Assembly (NCBI GenBank): GCA_003151955.1
Contig: PLZB01000003.1
Coordinates: 1-64,000 of the forward strand
Reading direction: 5' to 3'
DNA length: 64,000 nt
DNA from: Acidimicrobiaceae bacterium
GTDB taxonomy: Bacteria > Actinomycetota > Acidimicrobiia > Acidimicrobiales > UBA8190
In this document: piece after piece, positions 8,949 to 16,627 of the stretch
How positions within the stretch are numbered: position 1 is the first letter of the stretch
Layout of the letters: each line of letters opens with the position of its first letter
Position numbers and translations under genes: made by a program
The notes under the pieces: model-generated
Told to the model about the DNA's origin: nothing
The model's input: the letters and a program-made list of their open reading frames with translations, nothing else
Database searches by the model: none

Positions 8949-10724
8949 GTGAGCGTAGCCATCCCCGCCCCCGAGGACGTCCAAGCCTCGAGGTGCGCCG
9001 CCCTCGTCGACGAGTGGGTCCGGGCCGGGGTGACCCAGGCGGTGGTCTGCCCCGGATCCCGGTCCACCCCGATGGTGATGGCCCTGGCCGCCGAGCCCCG
9101 GGTCGACCTCCACGTCCGGCTCGACGAGCGCTCCGCCGGATTCACCGCCCTCGGGATCGGCCTGGCCACGGGCCGGCCGGCGGTGATCTCCGTGACGAGC
9201 GGGACGGCCGCCGCCGAGCTCCACCCCGCCGTGGTCGAGGCCGACCTGGCCCGGGTCCCCCTCATCGTCTGCACCGCCGACCGTCCCCCCGAGCTCCAGG
9301 GGGTCGGGGCCCCCCAGACCATCGCCCAGGGGGGCCTCTACGGGACGGCCGTCCGCTTCGAGGTCGACCTCGGGGTGGCCGACTGGGCCGGCCGGTCCTC
9401 CTGGCGGTCCCTCGGCTCCCGGTTGGTGGCCGAGGCTCTGGCCGGACCCCGGGGCCCCGGACCGGTCCAGCTCAACCTCCCCTGCCGGGAGCCCCTCGTC
9501 GGCCAACCCCTGGCCCTCCCCCCGGGCCGTCCCGAGGGGGCCCCCTGGCACCAGGCCTGGCGCCCTCCCGTCGGTGGTCCCGGCCCGGTGGAGCTCCTCG
9601 GCTCGGTTCTGGTCGGCCCGGACCGGGTGGCCCGGTCGGGGCTGATCGTCGCCGGTGGGGGAGCGGGGGACCCCGAGGCCGTCCTGGCTCTGGCCGGAGC
9701 CCTGGGCTGGCCCGTCCTGGCCGACCCCCGATCAGGCTGCCGGCTCGACCGTCCCGGAGTCGTCGCCGCCGCCGACGCCATCCTCCGGGAACCTGCCGCC
9801 GCCTTCCGGCTCCGCCCCGACGTCGTGATCCGGCTCGGAGCCCCCTGGGCCTCCAAGGTGGTCGGGGTGGCCCTGGAGGAGGCGGTGGCGGCAGGGGGGA
9901 CCGAGATCCTCGTCGACCCCCACTGGGCCTGGGCCGATCCCGATCGTCGGGCCGCGGTGGTCGTCGCCGCCGAACCCGGCGCCTGGTGCCGGTCGGTGGT
10001 CGCCGGGCTGACCGAGGCCGAGGTCTCCCCATCCCCCTTCCCCTGGCTGGCCGGCTGGACCGAGGCCGAGGGGGCGGCCCAGGAGGCCATCAGCGACTGG
10101 TGCGACGCCCAGCGGGGGGTCACCGAGCCGGGCCTGGCCCGGGCCCTGGTCGAGGCCCTCCCGGCCGGGGCCAGCCTGGTCGTCTCCTCCTCGATGCCAG
10201 TCCGGGACGTCGAGTGGTTCGGCCCGGCCCGGCCCGACTCCCTCCGGGTCCTCGCCAACCGGGGGGCCAACGGGATCGACGGGGTCGTCTCCACCGCCCT
10301 CGGGGTGGCCCTCACCGGGGGGCCCGTCGTGGCCCTCGTCGGGGATCTGGCCTTCCTCCACGACCTGACTGCCCTTGTCCGGCCGGCCGGTTTCGATCCT
10401 CCCCTGACGGTGGTCGTGGCCGACAACGGGGGGGGAGGGATCTTCTCCTTCCTCCTCCAGGCCGAGACCCTCGAGCTCGACTGGTTCGAGGCCCTCTTCG
10501 GGACCCCCCAGGCCGTCGACCCGGCCGCGGCCGCCGCCGGGCTCGGGATCCCCGTCCGGGAGGTCGCCGGGATCGAGGCCTTCCGGACCGCCCTCGAGGA
10601 GGGATTGGCCGGTGGGGGGCTCTCGGTGATCTGCGTCCGGCTTCCCGAACGGCCCGTCAACACCGTCCTCCACCAGGAGCTCCAGGGCCAGGTGGGAGCG
10701 GCCCTGGAGCGGCTCTTCGGCTAG
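8949..10724 (+). CDS. menD: 2-succinyl-5-enolpyruvyl-6-hydroxy-3-cyclohexene-1-carboxylate synthase (MenD)
   Basis: This thiamine-diphosphate enzyme of 591 residues joins isochorismate and 2-oxoglutarate in the first committed step of classical menaquinone synthesis. It shows VCPGSRSTPMVMAL near the N-terminus, LDERSAGFTALG, the SVTSGTAAAELHPAVVEA segment, and a C-terminal ThDP motif beginning GDLAFLHDLTAL and ending in VVADNGGGGIFSF. The GTG start lies only 5 bases from the divergent menH start. No menF or menC is visible nearby. Confidence 0.95.
   Translation: MSVAIPAPEDVQASRCAALVDEWVRAGVTQAVVCPGSRSTPMVMALAAEPRVDLHVRLDERSAGFTALGIGLATGRPAVISVTSGTAAAELHPAVVEADLARVPLIVCTADRPPELQGVGAPQTIAQGGLYGTAVRFEVDLGVADWAGRSSWRSLGSRLVAEALAGPRGPGPVQLNLPCREPLVGQPLALPPGRPEGAPWHQAWRPPVGGPGPVELLGSVLVGPDRVARSGLIVAGGGAGDPEAVLALAGALGWPVLADPRSGCRLDRPGVVAAADAILREPAAAFRLRPDVVIRLGAPWASKVVGVALEEAVAAGGTEILVDPHWAWADPDRRAAVVVAAEPGAWCRSVVAGLTEAEVSPSPFPWLAGWTEAEGAAQEAISDWCDAQRGVTEPGLARALVEALPAGASLVVSSSMPVRDVEWFGPARPDSLRVLANRGANGIDGVVSTALGVALTGGPVVALVGDLAFLHDLTALVRPAGFDPPLTVVVADNGGGGIFSFLLQAETLELDWFEALFGTPQAVDPAAAAAGLGIPVREVAGIEAFRTALEEGLAGGGLSVICVRLPERPVNTVLHQELQGQVGAALERLFG
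8952..8957 (-). promoter_or_regulatory. -10 box TACGCT for menH, inside menD coding sequence
   Basis: Reading minus, TACGCT is followed by 8 bases and GTG 8943, with the same box and spacing as menE. It lies within the first codons of divergent menD. Confidence 0.45.
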
Positions 10725-10732
10725 AGGGGCGG

Positions 10733-11050
10733 TCAGGCCGTATCGGCCAGTCCGTCCCCCTCGGAGAGGGGCTCGACCCGGGGGACCATCCGGGTGGCGT
10801 CGGCGGCGGCCCGGTCCACCATCCTGGTCGGCTCCTCGACGGAGGTGACGCTCTGGGCTCGCCGGAGCTCGACCTCGGTGAAGTAGCGTCCGAGCCGGCC
10901 GGCGTCCTCGGGGGTGGCCCGGAAGGTACCGATGCAGGTCCCCTCCCGCCAGAGGCTGAGGACGATCAGATGCTCGTCGGGATGCCAGCTCGTCCGGAGG
11001 ACGGTACCGCGCTCGTCCACCAGCTCTTCCCGGATCCGGTTCCCCTCCAC
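10733..11050 (-). CDS. hypothetical protein of 105 residues
   Basis: I do not recognise this protein. It is a small soluble product with a beta-rich front part (VLRTSWHPDEHLIVLSLWR, CIGTFRATPEDAGRL) and an acidic C-terminal tail (VEPLSEGDGLADTA). The predicted start is GTG 11050, with no convincing ribosome binding site or -10 box. It lies between menD, convergent at 8 bases, and the FAD oxidoreductase gene on the same strand. The coding call rests on the open frame and natural protein-like composition. Confidence 0.6.
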   Translation of the reverse strand: MEGNRIREELVDERGTVLRTSWHPDEHLIVLSLWREGTCIGTFRATPEDAGRLGRYFTEVELRRAQSVTSVEEPTRMVDRAAADATRMVPRVEPLSEGDGLADTA

Positions 11051-11096
11051 CCCACCATGCTGCCCGGCGGCGGCCCGCTCCGCCAGGGGTGGTCCC

Positions 11097-12542
11097 TCAA
11101 CCGGCGGTGACCAGCTCCAGGAGCTCGTCCCGGCCCGGCCCGAGGGGCTCGGCCGGGGGGCGGTCGGCCCGGCTGGCGAAGCTGGCCAGGACGGCCCCGG
11201 CCACCTCGGGGTCGCTGGCCAGAGCCTCGGGCTGGTCGAGGAGGTTCATGACCCGGAGGAAGGCCCGATGGACGGCCGGGGCCGTCCGGGTGGCGGGGAG
11301 GAGACCCTCCCGGAGGAGCTCGGCCATCTGCCGGAGGGCGACGTCCTCCTCGGAGGGGTCCTCGCCCCGGAAGGCGGCCAGTCCGGCCCGGTTCTGGCGG
11401 TCCTGGACGACGGCGCTCCGGTACCAGGGTTCGACCTCCCGGACCAGGACCTCCTCCCAGGCCAGAGCCAACGTCTCCGGGGAGGGGTCCCCGGCCAGGA
11501 GCTCGGCCAGGGCGAAGGCCTGGACCACGGCCAGGGAGCAGCCCCGGCCGTAGAGGGGGTTCGTGTGGACGGCGGCGTCCCCGAGGGCGACCACGCCGAG
11601 GGCCACGGGTCGGCCCCCGGCCACGAGCCACCGCCGGGTGTTCGTCAGCCGGGCCATGACCTCGACCCCTGAGATGGGCTCAGCCACGGCCGGGTCGACC
11701 CAGGGAGCCGTCGAGGTCACCGCCCGGGCGGCCCGGTCGAAGGCCTCGGGCCGGAGGAGGGCCCGGAGCTCCCCGTCGTCGGTGGGGAGCCCCATCGTGA
11801 TCGAGATGGTCTCGTTGTCACCCAGGAAGAGGCCCACCTTCATGTAGTCGAGGTCCCCCCCCAGGAGCCCCTCGACCGGGGGCCGCTGGCCGGGCCGGAG
11901 CCGGTAGAACCGGGAGGTGTAGAGGAGCCCGCACTCGCTCGTCTCCTCCGCCGGGACCACCGCCCCCTCGGCCGCCAGCCATCGGGGGAGGGGGGACCGG
12001 CGGCCCCCGGCGTCGACCACGAGGCCGGCCGGGAGGACCTCCCCACTGTCGAGGACGACCCCCGTCACCGTCGGAACCGGCCCGGGTCTGCTCGCCAGTC
12101 CCCGGACCCCGCTGCCCGGCCGCCATCGGATCCCCGGCTCGGCCCGGGCGACGGCTCCGAGGACCCCGTCGAAGGTGGTCCGCCGGCAGGCCAGGGCCAC
12201 CAGCTGGTCGTCCCCGGGCCGGGGGTCGGCCGGCATCCCGGGGGGGAGGTGGTCGGCGAAGGCGATCTCGGTGGCCCCGGCGGCGAGGAGCCCCTCGAGG
12301 ACGTCGGGGGCCCCGGCCCGGAGGGCCTCCCGGAGCCGGGCCAGGAAGGCGTGGCTGTGCCGACGCTGGGGGACCCCCCCGCTCTCGGTGAAGGCCGCTC
12401 CGGGGTCGGTGGCGGTCCCGACCGGGGCCCGATCCACCACCGTCACGGGGAGGCCCCGCCGGGCCAGGGCCAGGGCTGTGGTCAGGCCGGCCACGCTCCC
12501 CCCGATGATCACCGTCCCCCCCTCGGCCCCGGACACTCCCAC
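11097..12542 (-). CDS. FAD-dependent oxidoreductase (LasC/epoxidase-like)
   Basis: This is a flavoprotein monooxygenase-like enzyme of 481 residues. The N-terminal dinucleotide fold has GGSVAGLTTALALA (GGxxAG in place of GxGxxG), then a family-typical GVPQRRHSHAFLARLREAL. The second FAD motif is VVALGDAAVHTNPLYGRGCS. Proteins with this GVPQxRHxH segment group with polyether epoxidase-like (LasC) oxidoreductases rather than geranylgeranyl reductases (family knowledge). The substrate is unknown. Lying after the menaquinone genes might suggest quinone or isoprenoid chemistry, but that is inference. Confidence 0.8.
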   Translation of the reverse strand: MGVSGAEGGTVIIGGSVAGLTTALALARRGLPVTVVDRAPVGTATDPGAAFTESGGVPQRRHSHAFLARLREALRAGAPDVLEGLLAAGATEIAFADHLPPGMPADPRPGDDQLVALACRRTTFDGVLGAVARAEPGIRWRPGSGVRGLASRPGPVPTVTGVVLDSGEVLPAGLVVDAGGRRSPLPRWLAAEGAVVPAEETSECGLLYTSRFYRLRPGQRPPVEGLLGGDLDYMKVGLFLGDNETISITMGLPTDDGELRALLRPEAFDRAARAVTSTAPWVDPAVAEPISGVEVMARLTNTRRWLVAGGRPVALGVVALGDAAVHTNPLYGRGCSLAVVQAFALAELLAGDPSPETLALAWEEVLVREVEPWYRSAVVQDRQNRAGLAAFRGEDPSEEDVALRQMAELLREGLLPATRTAPAVHRAFLRVMNLLDQPEALASDPEVAGAVLASFASRADRPPAEPLGPGRDELLELVTAG

Positions 12543-12631
12543 CCCCTCGAGCGCCGGGGACCTCTCCCCGGCCCGGGAAGCCTACGACCCCCCGGTCGGA
12601 GGGGTCTGCGGCTGCGTGGCAGGCTGGGACC

Positions 12632-13909
12632 ATGGCCCCCCTCGCCGCCGACCTGGAGTTCCGGGGACTCATCCATCAGGTCACCGACCCCGATCTCACG
12701 GCCCGGCTCGACAGGGACCACTTCGTCCTCTACGCCGGCTTCGATCCCACCGCCGACAGCCTCCACGTCGGCCACCTCCTCCAGATCTGCACCCTCCGCC
12801 GGTTCCAGCAGGCCGGCCACCGGCCCATCGCCCTGGCCGGGGGCGGGACCGGTGTCATCGGGGATCCCGGGGGGAAGACCGAGGAGCGGTCCCTCCTGAC
12901 CGACGAGGAGCTCAGGGCCAACCTGGCTGGCATCCGGGCCCAGCTCGAGCGATTCTTCGACTTCTCCCCGGCCGCCGGCGACGCCCGGGCCGTCCTCCTC
13001 GACAACGGGGACTGGCTCCGGCCCTTCACCCTGGTCGATTTCCTCCGGGACGTCGGGAAGCGGTTCACTGTCAATCAAATGGTGGCCAAGGAGTCCGTCA
13101 GGGCTCGCCTGGAGCGACCCGACCAGGGGATCTCCTTCACCGAGTTCACCTACATGCTCCTCCAGGCCTACGACTTCCTCCACCTCCAGGAGACGGAGGG
13201 CTGCAGCCTCCAGATCGGGGGGTCGGACCAGTGGGGGAACATCACGATGGGGATCGACCTCGTCCGGCGGGTCCACGGGGTCGAGGTCTACGGGCTCACC
13301 TCCCCCCTCGTCCTGAAGGCCGACGGGACCAAGTTCGGGAAGACCGAGTCCGGGGCCGTCTGGCTCGACCCGGCCCGGACGAGCCCCTACCAGCTCCACC
13401 AGTTCCTCCTCCGGGTCGAGGACGCCATGGTCGGGACCTACCTCCGCTACTTCACCTTCCTCGACCGGGAGGCCATCGAGGCCCTCGACGAGGAGACGGC
13501 CTCCCACCCCGAGCGCCGGGCCGCCCACCGGGCCCTGGCCCGGGAGGTCACCCTCCTCGTCCACGGCGAGGCCGAGCTCCTCCGGGCCGAGCGGTCCGCC
13601 GCCGCCCTCTTCTCCGAGGAGATCGCCGACCTCGACGAGCCGACCCTCCTCGACCTCTGCGCCGAGGCCCCCCGGACCCTCCTGGCCCGGGACCTCCTCG
13701 ACCTCCCGCTCGTCGACGCCCTGGTCGCTGCCGGCCTCTCCGCCTCGAAGGGCCAGGCCCGGACGACGATCAGCCAGGGTGGGATCTACCTGAACAACCG
13801 CCGGATCGCCGAACCCGAGGCCCGGATCACCGTCGAGGACCTCCTCTTCGGCCGGTACCTCGTCCTCCGGAAAGGGAAGCGGGACTACCATCTCCTGCGG
13901 TTCGAATGA
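12632..13909 (+). CDS. tyrS: tyrosyl-tRNA synthetase
   Basis: This class I aminoacyl-tRNA synthetase has 425 residues, the normal length. It has YAGFDPTADSLHVGHLL with the HIGH-equivalent HVGH at residues 45-48, the tyrosine-binding QIGGSDQWGNI, the KMSKS-equivalent KFGKTESG and a C-terminal S4 RNA-binding domain (LVAAGLSASKGQARTTISQGG). It leads an overlapping operon. There is no room for a T-box leader in the 89 bases to the divergent FAD gene. Confidence 0.97.
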   Translation: MAPLAADLEFRGLIHQVTDPDLTARLDRDHFVLYAGFDPTADSLHVGHLLQICTLRRFQQAGHRPIALAGGGTGVIGDPGGKTEERSLLTDEELRANLAGIRAQLERFFDFSPAAGDARAVLLDNGDWLRPFTLVDFLRDVGKRFTVNQMVAKESVRARLERPDQGISFTEFTYMLLQAYDFLHLQETEGCSLQIGGSDQWGNITMGIDLVRRVHGVEVYGLTSPLVLKADGTKFGKTESGAVWLDPARTSPYQLHQFLLRVEDAMVGTYLRYFTFLDREAIEALDEETASHPERRAAHRALAREVTLLVHGEAELLRAERSAAALFSEEIADLDEPTLLDLCAEAPRTLLARDLLDLPLVDALVAAGLSASKGQARTTISQGGIYLNNRRIAEPEARITVEDLLFGRYLVLRKGKRDYHLLRFE

Positions 13910-14028
13910 TCCTCGACGTCATCATCGCCCTCCTCCTCGTTGTCCTCGTCCTGGCCGGCGGGGCCTTCACCCTCTTCCGGCCCGGTCCCCGGGCCGGTTC
14001 GGACCCGACCGGGGAGAGCACCCAATGA
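13906..14028 (+). CDS. 40-residue single-pass membrane protein
   Basis: This small ORF starts with ATG overlapping the tyrS stop (ATGA) and ends with an ATGA overlap into the DUF3151 gene. It encodes one hydrophobic helix (about residues 2-24, rich in Leu, Val and Ile) and a short polar tail rich in Gly, Pro and Ser. The precise coupling on both sides and the clean membrane segment argue that it is real. The function is unknown. Confidence 0.7.
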   Translation: MILDVIIALLLVVLVLAGGAFTLFRPGPRAGSDPTGESTQ

Positions 14029-14471
14029 GCGACCACGTCAACCTGACCCGGGGGCTCCCCGAGACGGCCCTCGACCCCGCCCCCCCGGCCGCCGCCGAGC
14101 GGCTCCAGGCTGCCCTGGCCCTCCCCCCCGACCGCCGCCGGGAGGCCGTCTCCGACGTCGTCTCGGCCTTCCCCGAGTGGTCGGACGCCTGGGCCCGGCT
14201 CGGGGAGCTGGCCCGGGACGACGTCGAGGCCTATGCCTGCTTCCGGGTCGGCTACCACCGGGGGCTCGACGCCCTCCGGCAGAGCGGCTGGCGGGGGAGC
14301 GGCTACGTCCGGTGGTCCCATCCCGGGAACCGGGGCTTCCTCAGCTGCCTCCACGGGCTCCAGCTTGCCGCCGCCGCCATCGGGGAGACCCCCGAGGAGG
14401 ACCGCTGCGCCCTCTTCCTCCGCCAGCTCGACCCGGCCTGGCCGCCCCCGGGCCTCGCTCCGGGATCTTGA
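14025..14471 (+). CDS. DUF3151 family protein
   Basis: This is a 148-residue soluble protein. The sequence WARLGELARDDVEAYACFRVGYHRGLDALRQSGWRG followed by VRWSHPGNRGFL matches the actinobacterial DUF3151 family, whose role is unknown. The N-terminal NLTRGLPETALDP also fits. It overlaps the small membrane protein upstream by ATGA and the lipoprotein downstream by TTGA. Confidence 0.82.
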   Translation: MSDHVNLTRGLPETALDPAPPAAAERLQAALALPPDRRREAVSDVVSAFPEWSDAWARLGELARDDVEAYACFRVGYHRGLDALRQSGWRGSGYVRWSHPGNRGFLSCLHGLQLAAAAIGETPEEDRCALFLRQLDPAWPPPGLAPGS

Positions 14472-14953
14472 CCGCTCGGGCGGCTGCCGCCCTCCTCGGC
14501 TCGGCCGCCCTCGCCCTCTCCGGCTGCGGCAGCTCGGGGCCCCCGCCGAGCCTGGCCGCCCGGACGAGCTCCTGGGTGGCCGCCAACGGGATCGGCCCGG
14601 CCATCGGGACACTCGAGGCCGACGACGCCCGGATCGCCGCCGACGTGACGGCGGGGGAGTACGGCAACCTCCATGCCGACTGTGCCCTCCTCGACTCCGA
14701 CCTCTCCACCGTGGCCAGTTCCCCGACCAGCCCCGACGAGACCCTCTCCCAGGACATGACGGCGGCCTTCAGCGACGAGGCGGCCGCCGGCCGGGACTGC
14801 TTCGGGGGGAGTGCTGCCAACCAGGCCGTCCTGGCCCGATCCCGGACCGAGCGGATCCAGGCCCAGGCCAACCTGGAGTCGGCCCTGGCCCGGATCGGGA
14901 CCCTCACCGGTCGGGTCCCCTCCACCGCCACCACCGTCCCCGGCGGGGGCTGA
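14468..14953 (+). CDS. small lipoprotein of about 161 residues
   Basis: The start is TTG 14468, which overlaps the DUF3151 stop as TTGA and gives a complete signal peptide: a short basic N-terminus, a hydrophobic core and the lipobox ALSGC with Cys at residue 20. The mature part is mainly helical (DADDARIAADVTAGEYGNLH; RTERIQAQANLESALARIG) and ends in a Thr/Pro/Gly tail. The helical body resembles small actinobacterial lipoproteins of unknown role. It should be anchored on the outer face of the membrane. Confidence 0.75.
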   Translation: MTARAAAALLGSAALALSGCGSSGPPPSLAARTSSWVAANGIGPAIGTLEADDARIAADVTAGEYGNLHADCALLDSDLSTVASSPTSPDETLSQDMTAAFSDEAAAGRDCFGGSAANQAVLARSRTERIQAQANLESALARIGTLTGRVPSTATTVPGGG

Positions 14954-14957
14954 CCCG

Positions 14958-15494
14958 GTGCCCGCTCCCCCCCGCCACGACCCCGACCCTGCCGACCGGC
15001 TCCGCCGCCGGGTCCTCTGGAGCCTCCCCACCGGGCTCTATGTCCTCGGGACCCGTCACCTCGACCGTCCCCACCTCATGACCCTGAACCTCGCCGTCCA
15101 GGTCGCCACCGACCCGAGGCTCGTCGGGGTGGCCGTCGAGACGGGATCCCGGACCCACGGACTCCTCGCCGCCGACGGGCATTTCGCCCTGAGCATCTTG
15201 GCCCGGACCGACCGGGAGGTCGTCCGGAAGTTCGTCAAGCCCGACCTCGACCTCGACCTCGACGGGGCCGGGGTGGGGACCATGAACGGGGTCCCGGTCC
15301 GCCCGGCCCCGGTCTCGGGGGCCCCTCTCCTCGAGAGGGCCGCCGGCTTCCTCGACTGCGGGGTCCGGCACCGGCTCGACTTCCCGAGCCACAGCTTCTT
15401 CGTCGGGGAGGTCCTCGATGCCGGATTCGGGCCGGCCGGGGAGGAGGCCGAGATCCTCCGGATGGAGGACACCCGGATGCACTACGGGGGCTGA
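14958..15494 (+). CDS. flavin reductase-like FMN-binding split-barrel protein
   Basis: This 178-residue protein begins at GTG 14958, four bases after the lipoprotein stop. The pattern RRRVLWSLPTGLYVLGTRH, then MTLNLAVQVATDPRLVGVAVE, then FALSILARTDREVVRKF matches flavin reductase-like domain proteins (HpaC/FMN split barrel), which reduce or bind FMN. Its oxygenase partner is not visible nearby. The stop and next start overlap as TGATG. Confidence 0.8.
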   Translation: MPAPPRHDPDPADRLRRRVLWSLPTGLYVLGTRHLDRPHLMTLNLAVQVATDPRLVGVAVETGSRTHGLLAADGHFALSILARTDREVVRKFVKPDLDLDLDGAGVGTMNGVPVRPAPVSGAPLLERAAGFLDCGVRHRLDFPSHSFFVGEVLDAGFGPAGEEAEILRMEDTRMHYGG

Positions 15495-16564
15495 TGATCA
15501 AGTACCTCGGGTCCAAGCGTCGGCTCGTCCCCGTCCTGGGGGACATCGCCGGCCGGGCCGGGGCCTCGACCGCCCTCGACCTCTTCACGGGGACGACCCG
15601 GGTGGCCCAGGAGTTCAAGCGCCGGGGACTCCGGACCACCGCCGTGGACACGGCCCGCTACTCCGAGGTCTTCGGCCGCTGCTACCTCGAGACCGATGCC
15701 GCCGGTGTCGACCGGGCCGAGCTGGCCGAAGCCCTCGCCCACCTCTCCTCGCTCCGGGGGGAAGCCGGCTACTTCACCGAGACCTTCTGCCTCCGGTCCC
15801 GGTTCTTCCAGCCCTTCAACGGGGAGCGGATCGACGCCATCCGGGGTGTCCTCGAATCGGACTACCGGGACAGCCCCCTCTTCCCCCTCCTCCTCACGAG
15901 CCTCCTCGAGGCCGCCGACCGGGTCGACTCCACCACCGGCGTCCAGATGGCCTACGTGAAGGCCTGGGCCCCCCGCTCCTTCAAGCCCCTCGAGCTCCGG
16001 GTCCCCGAGCTCCTCCCCGGCTCCGGTCGGGCCGTCCGGGGGGATGCCACGGAACTGGCCGGGTCCCTCGGGGAGTTCGACATCGCCTACCTCGACCCCC
16101 CCTACAACCAGCACCGCTACTTCACGAATTACCACATCTGGGAGACCCTGGTGGCCTGGGACACCCCCGACCACTACGGGGTGGCCTGCAAGCGGCTCGA
16201 CGCCCGGGAACCCTCCACCAAGAGCCCCTTCAACGCCCGCCGGGAGATGGGACCGGCCCTGGGTCGGGTCGTCCGGGCCGTCCCCTGCCGGCTCCTGATC
16301 CTCTCCTACAACGACGAGTCCTGGGTGACCCGGGAGGAGCTCGAGGCGATGTGCGCCCACCACGACTTCGTCGAGACCCTGGCCTTCGACTCGAAGCGCT
16401 ACGTCGGGGCCCAGATCGGGATCTACAACCCCCGGGGGGAGAAGGTCGGTGACGTCTCCCATCTCAGGAACCTCGAGCTCCTGGTCGTGGCCGGATCCGA
16501 GGCCGACGTCGTCCGGGCCACCGCCCCCTACCGGGCCGGTCCCCGGCAGTCCTCCCTCTTCTGA
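15494..16564 (+). CDS. D12-class DNA adenine N6-methyltransferase
   Basis: The 356-residue enzyme shows the class pattern MIKYLGSKRRLV at the N-terminus (SAM site), LDLFTGTTRVAQEF (motif I), AVDTARYSEVFG and the catalytic IAYLDPPYNQHRYF (motif IV, DPPY). The large insert between motifs is usual for Dam/MboIA-type enzymes. It should methylate adenine in a specific DNA site. No restriction endonuclease lies beside it, and it is translationally coupled to housekeeping-like genes, so it may be an orphan methylase. The recognition site cannot be predicted. Confidence 0.88.
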   Translation: MIKYLGSKRRLVPVLGDIAGRAGASTALDLFTGTTRVAQEFKRRGLRTTAVDTARYSEVFGRCYLETDAAGVDRAELAEALAHLSSLRGEAGYFTETFCLRSRFFQPFNGERIDAIRGVLESDYRDSPLFPLLLTSLLEAADRVDSTTGVQMAYVKAWAPRSFKPLELRVPELLPGSGRAVRGDATELAGSLGEFDIAYLDPPYNQHRYFTNYHIWETLVAWDTPDHYGVACKRLDAREPSTKSPFNARREMGPALGRVVRAVPCRLLILSYNDESWVTREELEAMCAHHDFVETLAFDSKRYVGAQIGIYNPRGEKVGDVSHLRNLELLVVAGSEADVVRATAPYRAGPRQSSLF

Positions 16565-16613
16565 CCCCCACCTCCCGAGGACATCACGGACCGTCACCGT
16601 GTTGCCACCCAGC

Positions 16614-16619
16614 TATGTT
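16614..16619 (+). promoter_or_regulatory. -10 box TATGTT, leaderless promoter for the GH5 gene
   Basis: TATGTT is followed by 8 bases and ATG 16628. No ribosome binding site is apparent. Confidence 0.5.
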
Positions 16620-16627
16620 GAGCGGCC

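Noticed and set aside
12543-12631. T-box leader for tyrS
   Set aside because: The gap is only 89 bases and holds no Stem I or antiterminator-like sequence.
15494-16564. Restriction-modification system around the adenine methyltransferase
   Set aside because: No nuclease gene lies next to it; the HNH/DUF222 protein at 18256-19551 belongs to a separate, widespread family.
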